This document shows, piece by piece, positions 25,423-34,513 of a stretch of DNA of 64,000 nt (its first letter is position 1; each line of letters begins with the position of its first letter). Both the position numbers and the translations under genes were made by a program. This DNA comes from Homoserinimonas sedimenticola (lineage in GTDB: Bacteria > Actinomycetota > Actinomycetes > Actinomycetales > Microbacteriaceae): contig NZ_JAPELL010000001.1 of assembly GCF_026094475.1 (NCBI RefSeq), positions 1,884,326 to 1,948,325 on the forward strand, written 5' to 3'. The notes under the pieces were generated by a model that did no database searches, was not told where the DNA came from, and was given only the letters and a program-made list of their open reading frames with translations.

Positions 25423-27647
25423 GTCGGCGTGAAGCCTCGCAGTCGCAGGCTGTTCCCCACGACGAAGACGCTCGAGAACGCCATCGCGGCCCCCGCGATC
25501 ATGGGGTTCAGCAGGCCGAGCGCGGCCAGCGGAATCGCCGCAACGTTGTAGGCGAAGGCCCAGAAAAGGTTGCCCTTGATGGTGCCGAGAGTGCGCCTAG
25601 CCAACCGGATCGCGGCCGGCACCGAGCGCAGGTCGCCCTGCACGAGCGTGAGGTCGCTCGCCTCGATCGCAATGTCGGTGCCGGTGCCCATCGCGAGCCC
25701 CAGGTCGGCCTGTGCGAGGGCGGGCGCGTCATTGATGCCGTCGCCGACCATCGCGACCACGTGCCCCTCGCGCTGCAGCCGTGTGATGACGTCGACCTTG
25801 TCGCCCGGCAGCACCTCCGCATGCACCTGCTCGATGCCCACCTCGGCGGCGACGCTTTCTGCCACTGCACGGTTGTCGCCCGTGAGAAGCACGGGGGTGA
25901 GGCCGAGGTCCTTGAGCTCACGCACCGCCTGTGCGCTTGTCGGCTTGACGGTGTCAGCGACGACCAGCACGGCCCGTGCCTGCCCGTCCCAGCCCACCGC
26001 GATCGAGGTGCGCCCGGATGCCGCGGCATTCCGGTGCGCGGCGGCGAGAGTCTCGTCGAGCTCGAGCCCCCACTCGGCGAGCAGGGTCGGCCGCCCGACG
26101 ACGACCGCGTGGCCGTCGACGACACCCTGCACCCCGCGGCCGGAAACGTTCTCGAACGACTCGACGGCGGGGAGGCTGCCGGGCGCGGCGTCCACGATCG
26201 CCCGGGCGATCGGATGCTCCGACGCGGCTTCGAGCGCACCTGCCAGCCTCAGCGCCTCGTCGCGCGTGGTCGAGTCGTTCGTGACGACCTCGACCAGTGA
26301 CATCCGGCCGTCGGTGACGGTTCCCGTCTTGTCGAGCACGACCGTGTCGATGCGGCGGGTAGATTCGAGCACCTCGGGCCCGCGGATGATGATGCCGAGC
26401 TGGGCGCCGCGGCCCGTCCCCACGAGGAGGGCGGTGGGCGTCGCGAGGCCGAGCGCGCAGGGGCACGCGATGATGAGCACGGCGACCGCGGCAGTGAAGG
26501 CGAACTCGGGGGTCGCCCCTGCGAGCAGCCACACGGTCAGAGCTACGGCGGCAATGACGAAGACGATGGGCACGAAGACGCCCGAGATTCGGTCAGCGAG
26601 CCGCTGCACTTCCGCCTTGCCTGACTGCGCCTGCTCGACGAGCCGGGCCATGCGGGCGAGCTGCGTCTCGCTGCCGACGCGGGTCGCCCGCACGACGAGG
26701 CGACCGCTCAGGTTGGTGGTGGCGCCGACGACCGCGTCGTCCACGGTGGTGTCGACCGGCACCGATTCACCCGTCAGCATGCTTCGGTCCACCGTCGAGT
26801 TGCCCGACACGACGACCCCGTCGGTCGCGATCGTCTCGCCCGGCCGCACGACGAACTCGTCGCCAACCGAGAGGGATGCCACGGGCATCCGCTGCTCGAC
26901 GCCGCCGCGGAGCACGGTGACATCCTTGGCGCCCAGGTCGAGCAGGGCGCGGAGGGCCGCGCCGGCCTGCCGCTTCGACCGCTTCTCGGCGTAGCGTCCC
27001 GCGAGCACGAAGACCGTGACGGCCGCTGCCACTTCGAGGTAGATGTCGCCGCCCCCTGAGTCGGGGGCGAGGCTGAAGTCGAAGCTGTGCGTCATCCCCG
27101 GCATGCCGGCGTGCCCGAAGAAGAGGGCATAGACCGACCAGGCGAGAGCCGAGGCGGTGCCGACCGTGATGAGCGTGTCCATCGTGACGGCGCCGTGACG
27201 GAGGTTCGTCCAGGTTGCCCGGTGGAAGGGCAGCCCGCCCCACACCACGACGGGAGCCGCGAGCGTGAGTGAGAGCCACTGCCAGTAGGTGAACTGCCAG
27301 GCGGGCACCATCGCGAGCACGACGACCGGGAGGGCCAGCACGGTGCTCGCAATGAGCCGGCTGCGCAGGCTCTCGACCTCAGGGTCGCGCTCGTCCGAGG
27401 GTTCGGACTCGGTCGTCTCGGGCAGCTCCCCGCGGTAGCCGGCCTTCTCGATCTCGTCGAGCAGCACCTGCGGGTCGAAGGCGGGCGGCATCCTCACGCT
27501 GGCCTTCTCGGTTGCGTAGTTGACGGATGCCTCCACACCCTCAAGCTTGTTGAGCCGCTTCTCGATGCGGTTGGCGCACGAGGCGCACGTCATCCCCTCG
27601 ACCCGCAGGTCGAGGTCGATGAGTGCGGTGGGCGAGGCGACGGTCAC
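25416..27647 (-). CDS. copA: Copper-exporting P1B-type ATPase
   Basis: Membrane ATPase of 743 residues. One N-terminal metal-binding domain carries GMTCASC (Cys21, Cys24). Further motifs in order: TGES, the intramembrane CPC near residue 395 that defines Cu+ transport, phosphorylation site DKTGT near residue 437, the SEHP nucleotide-site motif, [10 protein letters not shown], and MAFSSV in the last helices. The GTG start overlaps the copZ stop. It pumps Cu+ out of the cytoplasm, and the divergent CsoR operator explains its likely induction by copper. Confidence 0.96.
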   Translation of the reverse strand: MTVASPTALIDLDLRVEGMTCASCANRIEKRLNKLEGVEASVNYATEKASVRMPPAFDPQVLLDEIEKAGYRGELPETTESEPSDERDPEVESLRSRLIASTVLALPVVVLAMVPAWQFTYWQWLSLTLAAPVVVWGGLPFHRATWTNLRHGAVTMDTLITVGTASALAWSVYALFFGHAGMPGMTHSFDFSLAPDSGGGDIYLEVAAAVTVFVLAGRYAEKRSKRQAGAALRALLDLGAKDVTVLRGGVEQRMPVASLSVGDEFVVRPGETIATDGVVVSGNSTVDRSMLTGESVPVDTTVDDAVVGATTNLSGRLVVRATRVGSETQLARMARLVEQAQSGKAEVQRLADRISGVFVPIVFVIAAVALTVWLLAGATPEFAFTAAVAVLIIACPCALGLATPTALLVGTGRGAQLGIIIRGPEVLESTRRIDTVVLDKTGTVTDGRMSLVEVVTNDSTTRDEALRLAGALEAASEHPIARAIVDAAPGSLPAVESFENVSGRGVQGVVDGHAVVVGRPTLLAEWGLELDETLAAAHRNAAASGRTSIAVGWDGQARAVLVVADTVKPTSAQAVRELKDLGLTPVLLTGDNRAVAESVAAEVGIEQVHAEVLPGDKVDVITRLQREGHVVAMVGDGINDAPALAQADLGLAMGTGTDIAIEASDLTLVQGDLRSVPAAIRLARRTLGTIKGNLFWAFAYNVAAIPLAALGLLNPMIAGAAMAFSSVFVVGNSLRLRGFTPTR

Positions 27648-27862
27648 GGTGCCGCGGGGGAGTCGCTCAGCTCGTAGCCGGCCTCGTCGATCGCGGCGGC
27701 GATTGCCTCGGCGTCGGGCTTCGACTCGCTCTCCACGACGACGGTCTCGGCGGCGAGGTCGACCTTGACGTCAGTAACGCCGGCCACCTTCGACACCTCT
27801 TCCGTTACCGCACGCACGCAGTGCTCGCAGGTCATTCCCTTCACGCTGTATGTCGTTTCCAT
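27644..27862 (-). CDS. copZ: Copper chaperone CopZ (heavy-metal-associated domain)
   Basis: A 72-residue heavy-metal-associated domain beginning [15 protein letters not shown], with the Cu-binding MxCxxC motif. It starts at the ATG complementary to 27860-27862; a longer frame would cross the CsoR operator. It overlaps copA by 4 bp. It carries Cu+ in the cytoplasm to CopA. Confidence 0.92.
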   Translation of the reverse strand: METTYSVKGMTCEHCVRAVTEEVSKVAGVTDVKVDLAAETVVVESESKPDAEAIAAAIDEAGYELSDSPAAP

Positions 27863-27872
27863 GTGCAGAACC

Positions 27873-27889
27873 ATACCCCCATGGGGTAT
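27873..27889. promoter_or_regulatory. CsoR operator
   Basis: ATACCCC-CAT-GGGGTAT, a perfect 7-3-7 palindrome matching the known GC-tract CsoR box. It lies between divergent copZ and csoR and overlaps both expected promoters. Confidence 0.9.
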
Positions 27890-27924
27890 AAATGACAACA
27901 GAGGTTTCACGAGCGAGGAGCATC

Positions 27925-28206
27925 ATGCACGGCTACAGCGACAACAAGGAGCAGCTGCTCAAGCGTCTGCGGCGCGCGGAGGGCCAGGTCCGCGGCATCC
28001 ACCGCATGATCGATGAAGACGCCTACTGCATCGACGTGCTCACGCAGGTCTCCGCGGCGACGCGCGCGCTCGAGACGGTCGCGCTGGCCCTGCTCGACGA
28101 CCACCTCTCGCACTGCGTCGCGGAGGCGACGCGCGAGGGTGGTGAAGTCGCGGAGCAGAAGATCGCGGAGGCGTCGGCGGCGATCGCCCGCCTCGTCCGC
28201 TCGTAG
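27925..28206 (+). CDS. csoR: Copper-sensing repressor CsoR
   Basis: All-helical repressor of 93 residues from ATG 27925 behind GAGGAG; an upstream in-frame ATG at 27892 next to the operator could give a leaderless longer form. The Cu(I) ligands Cys35, His60 and Cys64 (YCIDV and HLSHCV) match the C-H-C triad of CsoR. In other actinomycetes it binds the palindrome seen at 27873-27889 and is released by Cu(I). Confidence 0.94.
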   Translation: MHGYSDNKEQLLKRLRRAEGQVRGIHRMIDEDAYCIDVLTQVSAATRALETVALALLDDHLSHCVAEATREGGEVAEQKIAEASAAIARLVRS

Positions 28207-28273
28207 GCTTCGCGCGGTTCGAACTCCCCGCCAAGGCCTGTTATAGTCTTCAGGTTGGGTTTTGATCCGACAT

Positions 28274-28346
28274 GCGCCCGTAGCTCAATGGATAGAGCAT
28301 CTGACTACGGATCAGAAGGTTAGGGGTTCGAGTCCCTTCGGGCGCA
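28274..28346 (+). tRNA. tRNA-Arg (anticodon ACG)
   Basis: Acceptor stem GCGCCCG/CGGGCGC with discriminator A. D arm TAGCTCAATGGATAGAGCA, anticodon stem TCTGA/TCAGA around loop CTACGGA, T arm AGGGGTTCGAGTCCCTT. No CCA is encoded. Confidence 0.96.
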
Positions 28347-28353
28347 CAGTGTG

Positions 28354-28391
28354 AAGTCCCGGTCAGGATCTTGGATCCGATCGGGGCTTTT
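28354..28391 (+). terminator. Terminator after tRNA-Arg
   Basis: AAGTCCCG pairs with CGGGGCTT (one G-T pair), an inner stem GGATC/GATCC follows, and a short TTTT ends the structure. Confidence 0.75.
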
Positions 28392-28395
28392 CCCA

Positions 28396-28800
28396 TTAAC
28401 GCCCGGGCCTGCCGACGAGCGACACTAGCGTCTCGAGGTCCCGCTCGATCTGACGCGCATCCGCCTCGAAGTCCTCATCGCTGACCCCGTCACGCCGGTA
28501 CAGCGTGAAGACGATCTCGCTGCCCGCGTCGTTCTGCAGTACCCGCAGGGGGTTGTGGATGACGGTGCCGTCCGGCAGCGTGACTGCGTGATCGAGGAGG
28601 CCGTGCTCCACAGGGCCGGTGAACGCCACCTCAACCCTGCCCATCGGGGAGTCTGACACCCAGCGTCCGGACTCCTGGCGGATGCCTGCGCTGAGCCCTT
28701 CAGCCCACTCGGGCAGCCGCTCTGGATTGCCGGCGATGCTGACGACGGATGCGACATCCGCCTCGCTGGAGCGGGAGATGTGTAGTGCGGGCCAGGTCAT
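28396..28800 (-). CDS. SRPBCC/polyketide-cyclase-like protein
   Basis: Cytoplasmic protein of 134 residues starting MTWPALHISRSSEADVASVVSIAGNP. The START/SRPBCC-like pattern is visible: an opening strand, a helix with PERLPEWAEG, then alternating strands (WVSDSPMGRVEVAF, GSEIVFTLYRRD) and a long C-terminal helix with DADARQIERDLE. The family binds small hydrophobic ligands, and no ligand can be named. It is convergent with the tRNA, whose terminator lies directly at its 3' end. Confidence 0.6.
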   Translation of the reverse strand: MTWPALHISRSSEADVASVVSIAGNPERLPEWAEGLSAGIRQESGRWVSDSPMGRVEVAFTGPVEHGLLDHAVTLPDGTVIHNPLRVLQNDAGSEIVFTLYRRDGVSDEDFEADARQIERDLETLVSLVGRPGR

Positions 28801-28889
28801 GGCCTGCAATCTACACCCGCGATCCACGCCACGGTGCGGGGCGCCGTCGCCCCTGTCGCGCCCGGCGCCCCGGGCATACGCTCCGATCC

Positions 28890-29105
28890 ATGGCAGACAG
28901 GATCACGGTCGGCGACCGCGTGTCGTGGAACACCTCGCAGGGCCGCACTCACGGCAAGGTCGTGGAGAAGAAGACGAAGGACTTCCGCTTCGCCGAGCAG
29001 GACTTCACCGCATCCGATGATGAACCCGCCTTCATCGTCGAGTCGGAGAAGACGGGCGCGAAGGCAGCCCACAAGGAGTCGGCGCTGCGCAAACTCAAGA
29101 GTTAG
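28890..29105 (+). CDS. DUF2945 (TUDOR-like) small protein
   Basis: A 71-residue basic protein beginning MADRITVGDRVSWNTSQGRT, with the GKVVEKKTKDF and FIVESEKTGAKAAHK blocks of the hypervirulence-associated TUDOR-domain family. The function is unknown. It is a monocistronic gene closed by a strong hairpin. Confidence 0.75.
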   Translation: MADRITVGDRVSWNTSQGRTHGKVVEKKTKDFRFAEQDFTASDDEPAFIVESEKTGAKAAHKESALRKLKS

Positions 29106-29111
29106 GCGGGG

Positions 29112-29148
29112 GAGAAGCCTCGGCTCCACGAGGGAGCCGAGGCTTCTC
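29112..29148. terminator. Bidirectional 16-bp hairpin terminator
   Basis: GAGAAGCCTCGGCTCC and its exact complement around a 5-base loop lie between the convergent genes ending at 29105 and 29167. Confidence 0.85.
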
Positions 29149-29166
29149 GGCAGAAGGCGGGGTGGC

Positions 29167-29742
29167 TCAGTCGCCCAGGATGTCGCCAAGGTCGAGCGAG
29201 CCGGTGACGTCCTCGACCATGCCGTCGACGTTCACGCTGTCGATGATGTCGGTGACGTTGCCGCTGATGCCCGAGGAGAGGTCATTGGTGCTGTCGACCA
29301 TGCCGTCGACCGTGTCGGAGACCTCGGTGTCGGCGTTGCCGACGCTGTTGCCGTTGCCGCTGTTGTTGCCCACGGCGGTGTCGTTGCCGGAGCCCACAGC
29401 GGTGTCATTGCCGCTCGCGACGGGGGCCTCGACGTGGTTGCCCGAGGCGACGGCGTTGCCGGAGGCGATGTCGCCGACGCTACCCGAGGCCACATCGCCC
29501 ACACCGATCTGGGGGGCGAGTACGAACGGCGATTCGGCGAAGTTGCCCGTCGTGTAGCCGATGCCGCGCAGCAGGTCGAGCTGCGTCTCGGTGTACTCGG
29601 TCGTCGTGGTGGTGTCGTTGTCCCACGTCTGCTCCGACTCGGTGTCGGCCATGGCGGGAGCGGCGAAGCCGGCGACGGCGAGCGAGGCGGCGGCGACGCC
29701 GGTGATTCCGAATGCTGCGTTCTTCTTCGTGATGGTACGCAT
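29167..29742 (-). CDS. Secreted Asn/Gly/Ser-rich repeat protein
   Basis: Protein of 191 residues starting at the ATG complementary to 29740-29742. A typical signal peptide ends at PAMA (cleavage before DTES). The mature part is acidic, rich in Asn, Gly, Ser, Asp and Val, with degenerate 5-8-residue repeats (VASGNDTAVG, SGNDTAVGNN, SGNGNSVGN) in the middle and a C-terminal part with repeated DxVDGMV. There is no sortase motif or membrane anchor. I do not recognise the family. It is probably an exported cell-surface or matrix protein. Confidence 0.65.
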   Translation of the reverse strand: MRTITKKNAAFGITGVAAASLAVAGFAAPAMADTESEQTWDNDTTTTTEYTETQLDLLRGIGYTTGNFAESPFVLAPQIGVGDVASGSVGDIASGNAVASGNHVEAPVASGNDTAVGSGNDTAVGNNSGNGNSVGNADTEVSDTVDGMVDSTNDLSSGISGNVTDIIDSVNVDGMVEDVTGSLDLGDILGD

Positions 29743-29973
29743 GTGAACTCCAATCGGTTGTCTGCTTCCCGGTCGTTGTTCCGGGTCGCACTGGGTCATC
29801 CGGAGACCTCTCCCGATCGGTTTGGACGTCAGGCGATCGCGGCCCCCGTTCGGGGGTGAAGCGGGCGGATGTCGCATCCGTCGCACCTCGGCGGATCCCT
29901 GTGATCACGGGCATCCGCGGCCCGCGCGCTCTGGTTCCTGGCAGTTAGCTGGCAGTGCTCGGTGCGGGGCCGC

Positions 29974-30426
29974 TCAGGGGCGGCGGGAGCCCTGCACTCC
30001 GGAACGGAGCTTGTCGCATAGCTGCTCGAGTTGAGCGAGCTCTCGATCGTCGAGGGCGGAGCCGACAGTGCCCGAGATCGACGTCATGTGGGCGACGGCG
30101 ACGCGGCGGAAGAGGGTGAAGCCGTCGTCGGTGAGGGCGACGACCACACCGCGGGCATCCTTCGGGTCTGGCCGCTTCTCGATGAGCCCGCGGGCGGCGA
30201 GGCGGTCGACCAGGCGACTGACGCTCGGTTGGGTGATGAGCAGGTCGTCGACGAGGTCACGGATGCGCAGCGCATGTTCGGGGCGCCGGGACAGGTTGAA
30301 GAGCACGTCGTATTCGGTGAGGGAGATCTCGCCGCTGGGGAACTCGGCACCCAGTCGACGCATGACCGTGACTTGGGCGCGGAAGAGGGATTCCCAAGCC
30401 GATACAGCGCTGGACTTCGACGTCAT
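29974..30426 (-). CDS. MarR-family regulator
   Basis: Winged-helix regulator of 150 residues (LTEYDVLFNLSRRPEHALRIRDL, LLITQPSVSRLVDRLAARGLIEKRPDPKDARG), the textbook MarR core with Asp-Arg wing tip. The gap 29743-29973 upstream of the secreted protein contains only a short CCCCCG/CGGGGG hairpin (29843-29856) and no gene. It diverges from the 30752-34513 hydrolase operon and is the nearest candidate regulator for it. Confidence 0.9.
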   Translation of the reverse strand: MTSKSSAVSAWESLFRAQVTVMRRLGAEFPSGEISLTEYDVLFNLSRRPEHALRIRDLVDDLLITQPSVSRLVDRLAARGLIEKRPDPKDARGVVVALTDDGFTLFRRVAVAHMTSISGTVGSALDDRELAQLEQLCDKLRSGVQGSRRP

Positions 30427-30484
30427 TGTTGCCCCTCTTTCAACACCTGATTTTAGGGCGTCGGTGGGGCGGGGTTAAGTGATT

Positions 30485-30518
30485 GAGGGCCCGTCGTAGA
30501 GGCTAACGACGGGCCCTC
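30485..30518. terminator. Perfect 13-bp hairpin with no adjacent gene end
   Basis: GAGGGCCCGTCGT pairs exactly with ACGACGGGCCCTC. It lies 59 bp upstream of the marR start and well before the hydrolase operon, so it terminates no annotated gene. Confidence 0.7.
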
Positions 30519-30751
30519 TCCCTTGCACCAAGAGTGTCCTGCAATCACATTCCGCGAGAGTTGCCACAGCAAACAACTTCCGCTGACAACGACTATATAA
30601 CGGAAACGTAACGGCGCACCAGTTACCAAAACGTTATTTTTCTGAGAGTTTGCTGATCGGAGGTTGGCCCAATCTCCTCGGCGCAGAGCACAGGGATCCA
30701 CTTCTATGTATATTGGATCCCACTTGTTCGCGCGGCCGAGGAGCGACGCCA
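30519..30751. promoter_or_regulatory. AT-rich promoter region of the hydrolase operon with 23-bp operator
   Basis: This stretch is clearly richer in A and T than its surroundings, especially 30540-30650. At 30696-30718 it carries ATCCACTT-N8-ATTGGAT, matched by a copy before the ABC operon (34513-34535). GGATCC flanks both ends of the site. A GAGGAG ribosome-binding site precedes the ATG at 30752. No gene is supported. Confidence 0.65.
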
Positions 30752-31807
30752 ATGATCGAAACCGTCAGGGGGCCCATCGACGCCGCCGCGCTCGGAACCG
30801 TCTCGATGCACGAACACCTTCTGACGGATGCGAGCGCCCTCCAGCGGGCCGGCGTCGACGAGCTCGACCCGGCGCAGCCGGTGACGGCGGATGTCGCGGG
30901 GGCGCTGCGCTGGAGCCAGCTCGCCCTGGCCGACAATCTTCGCCTCGACGACCTCGACCTGCTCGCGGAGGAGCTCGCCGCCGCCGCCCCCACGGGACTC
31001 GGCACCGTCGTCGACCTCAGCTCCCATGGCTTCGGCCCCGACCACGCTCGCCTCCCCAAGCTTTCGCGAGCCGCGGGCATCCACATCGTCGCCGGATACG
31101 GCGCGTACCTGCCCCGCCTGCTTCCCGAGTGGTACCTCGCCCTCGACGAGGATGGCCGGACCGAGCTCTTCCTGACCGCCCTCACCGACGCCATTCCCGG
31201 CACGGCCTACCGCGCGGGCGTGCTCGGGCTCATGGGCACGACGGGGGCGTTCGGCACCGCGGAGGGCGAGCAAGAGCGACTCAGCCTCACGGCGGCGGCG
31301 CGAGCCGCAGCATCCACGGGCGCCCCCATGAGCGTGCGGCTCGCCGCCGACGCCCGCAACGGCCTCGAGGTGCTCGAGCACATCCTCGCTGAGGGCGTCG
31401 CCCCCGACCGGGTGGTCTTCACGACGGTCGACGAGTTCCTCGACCTGCCCTACCTGCGCGACCTCGGTCAGGCGGGCGCCGTACTCGAGCTGTGCTTCGG
31501 CAACGAGGGGGCGCACGTGGGGCGCATCCGCAATGCGAGCGACATGCAGCGGCTCGACGCCTTCCTCGCGCTGCTCGAGAGCGCCCCCGGGATGCGCTGG
31601 GTCTTCGGTCACTCCACCTGGACGAAGGGCCAGCTGCGCCGCTTCGGCGGTCCCGGCTTCGAGCACCTCACGGCACGCGTCATCCCCGGACTGCGGTCCC
31701 TGGGCGTGCCCGACGACCTGCTGCACCGCGCCGCCGTGACCGAGCCCGCCCGCTTGCTCGATCGCGACGCCCAGCCCGCAACCGACCCCGCAACGGAGGA
31801 ACCGTGA
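30752..31807 (+). CDS. Phosphotriesterase/lactonase-family metal hydrolase
   Basis: Cytoplasmic protein of 351 residues from ATG 30752. The amidohydrolase-fold HxH motif is in SMHEHLL, followed by TVVDLSSHG and the late FGHSTW. The classic phosphotriesterase reads TxxHEH, and lactonase members of the family use the same site, so lactone or ester hydrolysis is more likely than organophosphate turnover. It is the first gene of an operon with an amidase (overlap of 4 bp), another metal hydrolase and a deaminase-like protein. Confidence 0.75.
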   Translation: MIETVRGPIDAAALGTVSMHEHLLTDASALQRAGVDELDPAQPVTADVAGALRWSQLALADNLRLDDLDLLAEELAAAAPTGLGTVVDLSSHGFGPDHARLPKLSRAAGIHIVAGYGAYLPRLLPEWYLALDEDGRTELFLTALTDAIPGTAYRAGVLGLMGTTGAFGTAEGEQERLSLTAAARAAASTGAPMSVRLAADARNGLEVLEHILAEGVAPDRVVFTTVDEFLDLPYLRDLGQAGAVLELCFGNEGAHVGRIRNASDMQRLDAFLALLESAPGMRWVFGHSTWTKGQLRRFGGPGFEHLTARVIPGLRSLGVPDDLLHRAAVTEPARLLDRDAQPATDPATEEP

Positions 31808-33258
31808 ACACTCAACCCCACCCCGCGCCGACAGGGAGCCCCGAGCACCTCGCCGACTGGAGCGCCGTGCGCCTGGCGGGGGCGATCGCCTCCGGTGAGG
31901 TCTCCGCCGTCGAGGTTATGCGCGCCCATCTCGAACGCATCGAGGAGCGCAACCCCGTCATCAACGCTGTCGTGTCGCAGCAGCCCGACTCGGTCTCGCT
32001 ACGAGCGGCCGAGGAGGCGGACAAGCGCCGCGCAGCTGGCGACGAACTGCCCCCGCTGCACGGCCTGCCCACGGCCGTCAAAGACCTGATGGATGTCGCG
32101 GGCTTCCCCACCACGAACGGCTCTGCCGCCTTCGCCGACGCCGCCCCCGCCGCGCACGACAGCGTGCTGGCGACCCTCCTGCGCGACGCCGGAGCAATCA
32201 TCATCGGCAAGACGAACACGCCCGAGATGGGCCAGGGCGTGCTGAGCTTCAACCCCGTCTTCGGCACGACGGTCAACCCCTGGGATGTCGAGCGGCACGC
32301 AGGCGGATCGAGCGGGGGTGCCGCGGCAGCCCTCGCTGCGCGCATGCTCCCGATCGCCGACGGCTCCGACAGTGGCGGCAGCCTGCGTTACCCGGCGGCC
32401 TTCTGCAATGTCGTCGGCGTGCGCCCGAGCCCGGGCCGTGTTCCGAGCGGGCGCACGGGCAACGCGTGGACGCCGCACGGCGTCAGCGGGCCCATGGCTC
32501 GCGACTCGGCGGATGCTGCGCTGTTCCTCGAGGCGCTCGCGGTCGAGAAGTCCGTCTGGCCGCTGTCCTCACTTCCCTCCCATCCCGCGGAGGCCGTCGA
32601 ACTGCAGGGCCTGCGCATCGGGTGGAGCGCGGATGCCGGCGGTCTGCCCGTCGACCCCGCCGTGCGCGCCGTGCACAGTGCCTTCGCGGAGCAGCTCGCC
32701 TCCCTCGGCGCCATTGTCGAAGCCGACGAGCCCGACTTCGCGGGCGCAGACGAGGCATGGGAGACGATCGAGACATTCGAGTTCTTCCTCGGCGGGCGTC
32801 ACGCCGTCGATGCGGGCGCGAGCGGCTTCCGCCCCGACTACGTACGCAACGTGGAGCAGGGCCGCGCCATGACGGCGACCGCCCTCGCCGACGCCTACGA
32901 GCGCCGCACCCGCGCCTACCGCGACACGGCCGCCCTCCTTGAGCGGCACGACGTGCTCATCCTGCCCGCGACCCCCGTCGTCGCGCCGCCCGCGGACCTC
33001 GAGTGGGTCGAGGAGGTCGACGGGGTGCGCTTCGATCGCTACTTCCAGTGGCAGATGATGGCGAACCGCCTGACCCTCACGGCGCATCCGGTCGTCGTCA
33101 CCTCGGCGGGCTTCACCCCCGAGGGGCTGCCGGTCGGTGTGCAGGTCGTCGGTCGACACGGGCGCGAGGCGCAGCTCCTCGCCGTGACCCGCGCGATCGA
33201 GGAGGCCACCGGCTGGATCTCTCACGCCCCGTCCTACCCCTACCCATCCGGTCGCTGA
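31804..33258 (+). CDS. Amidase, amidase-signature family
   Basis: Enzyme of 484 residues from GTG 31804. The Ser-cisSer-Lys triad is recognisable: Lys in TAVKDLMDV, cis-Ser in AGGSSGGAA and nucleophile Ser in SDSGGSLRYPA. The length is normal for the family. It hydrolyses a carboxamide to acid and ammonia. Coupled to a lactonase-like gene upstream and a metal hydrolase downstream, it probably acts on an amide intermediate of a nutrient brought in by the ABC system at 34679-39838. Confidence 0.9.
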   Translation: MNTQPHPAPTGSPEHLADWSAVRLAGAIASGEVSAVEVMRAHLERIEERNPVINAVVSQQPDSVSLRAAEEADKRRAAGDELPPLHGLPTAVKDLMDVAGFPTTNGSAAFADAAPAAHDSVLATLLRDAGAIIIGKTNTPEMGQGVLSFNPVFGTTVNPWDVERHAGGSSGGAAAALAARMLPIADGSDSGGSLRYPAAFCNVVGVRPSPGRVPSGRTGNAWTPHGVSGPMARDSADAALFLEALAVEKSVWPLSSLPSHPAEAVELQGLRIGWSADAGGLPVDPAVRAVHSAFAEQLASLGAIVEADEPDFAGADEAWETIETFEFFLGGRHAVDAGASGFRPDYVRNVEQGRAMTATALADAYERRTRAYRDTAALLERHDVLILPATPVVAPPADLEWVEEVDGVRFDRYFQWQMMANRLTLTAHPVVVTSAGFTPEGLPVGVQVVGRHGREAQLLAVTRAIEEATGWISHAPSYPYPSGR

Positions 33259-33287
33259 CCGACCCCACAACCGCCAGGAGGCCTCGC

Positions 33288-34049
33288 ATGATCATCGACG
33301 CATACAACACGACCCAGGATCGACGCGGGCGCAGCGACTTCCTCACGGGCGTCCGCCGCGGTGAGGAGCCGCCCGCGTACACACCCTTCGACCCGCAGCG
33401 CATCCTCTCTCGCATGGATGCCGCTGGCGTCGACAAGGCAATGGTGTGCTCGCTGGCCCAGGGGATCGAGAACGACTTCCTCATGACGCTTGTGGCCGAG
33501 CATCCGGACCGTCTCTTCGGCTTCGGCCAGGTCATGCCGCAGTGGGACAACGCGGTCGACGAGGTGCGTCGCTTCGCGGCGGGCGGGCTCTCCGGCCTCA
33601 AGCTGCACCCGAGCCTGCACGGTTATCACGCCGCCGACCACGGGCTGCTCGACCCGCTCTTCGAGGTCTGCGCCGAGCTGGGGCTGCCCGTGCTCGTCAA
33701 CGCCCTCGACGACGCGTTCTGTGCGCCCCTCGCGATCGAGGAGGTCGCGAAGCACTTCCCGACCGTGCCCACGATCATCGCCCACATGGGGGCCGTGTGG
33801 AACGTGCCCGAGGCGATCATCGTGGCGGAACGCAACCCGCACATCTACCTCGAGACCTCTGCCACCCTCATTGCCGACGTCAAGCGGGCGTATGCGCGGC
33901 TCGGTGCCGAGAAGATCCTGCTGGGTTCAGAGTGGCCGGGCAGTGACTTCGACCTGGAGCGGATGAAGATCGCGAAGGCGATCCCCGACGAGGCCGACCG
34001 GGCGCTCGTGGAGGGCGGCAACATGGCACGGATCATAGGTTGGGCGTGA
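33288..34049 (+). CDS. Amidohydrolase-2-family protein lacking the HxH motif
   Basis: Protein of 253 residues from ATG 33288 with CAGGAGG-type ribosome-binding site. The ACMSD/amidohydrolase-2 pattern is clear in GLKLHPSLHGY, TIIAHMGAVWN and KILLGSEWPG. The opening, normally MIIDxHxH, reads MIIDAYNTTQ, so both metal-binding His of the first strand are missing. It may be metal-free, use another ligand set, or have a different role. It overlaps the next gene by 4 bp. Confidence 0.75.
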   Translation: MIIDAYNTTQDRRGRSDFLTGVRRGEEPPAYTPFDPQRILSRMDAAGVDKAMVCSLAQGIENDFLMTLVAEHPDRLFGFGQVMPQWDNAVDEVRRFAAGGLSGLKLHPSLHGYHAADHGLLDPLFEVCAELGLPVLVNALDDAFCAPLAIEEVAKHFPTVPTIIAHMGAVWNVPEAIIVAERNPHIYLETSATLIADVKRAYARLGAEKILLGSEWPGSDFDLERMKIAKAIPDEADRALVEGGNMARIIGWA

Positions 34050-34513
34050 GCCGCCCGGAGCTTACGGAGGCCCCCGCGACCATGGGGGAGGCGGATCGCG
34101 AGCTGCTGGCGACCGCGCTGCGGATCCTTGACGAGCGATACGAGCAGGGGGTGCACGAGGTCGCTGCGGCCCTGCGGCTCGCGGACGGCCGCGTGGTCAC
34201 GGGTCTGCATGTCGAGGCGAGCGCGGGGCGCGCGAGCGTCTGTGCTGAATCGGCGGCGCTGAGCTCCGCCATCATCGCGGGCTCTCCCGTCGTCTCGATC
34301 GTCGGTGTGCTCCGGCGCCCGGCGGGCACGCGGCACCTCATCGAGCCGTGCGGCGTGTGCGCCGAACTGCTGAACGACCATGCGGCGGATGCTTCGGTCT
34401 GGGTCGCCCGCGGGGAGGAGTTCGCCGAGGTTCGCGTCGCGGACCTCCTGCCCTTCCGTCGCGTTCGCGTTGCCCGCGGCAAGAGAAACCTTGACAGCGC
34501 ACCAAAGATGTAA
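34046..34513 (+). CDS. Cytidine/blasticidin deaminase-like protein
   Basis: Protein of 155 residues from GTG 34046 inside the upstream stop. The zinc motifs of the cytidine deaminase fold are present: CAESAAL (Cys ligand plus catalytic Glu) and PCGVCAE (two Cys ligands). This three-Cys form is typical of tetrameric cytidine deaminases and blasticidin-S deaminases. In this operon it may deaminate an N-heterocycle or guanidine-type compound instead of cytidine. Confidence 0.75.
   Translation: MSRPELTEAPATMGEADRELLATALRILDERYEQGVHEVAAALRLADGRVVTGLHVEASAGRASVCAESAALSSAIIAGSPVVSIVGVLRRPAGTRHLIEPCGVCAELLNDHAADASVWVARGEEFAEVRVADLLPFRRVRVARGKRNLDSAPKM

Noticed and set aside
30453-30752. Minus-strand 99-residue frame in the AT-rich gap
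   Set aside because: It contains the terminator hairpin and the operator, has no ribosome-binding site and no recognisable motif.
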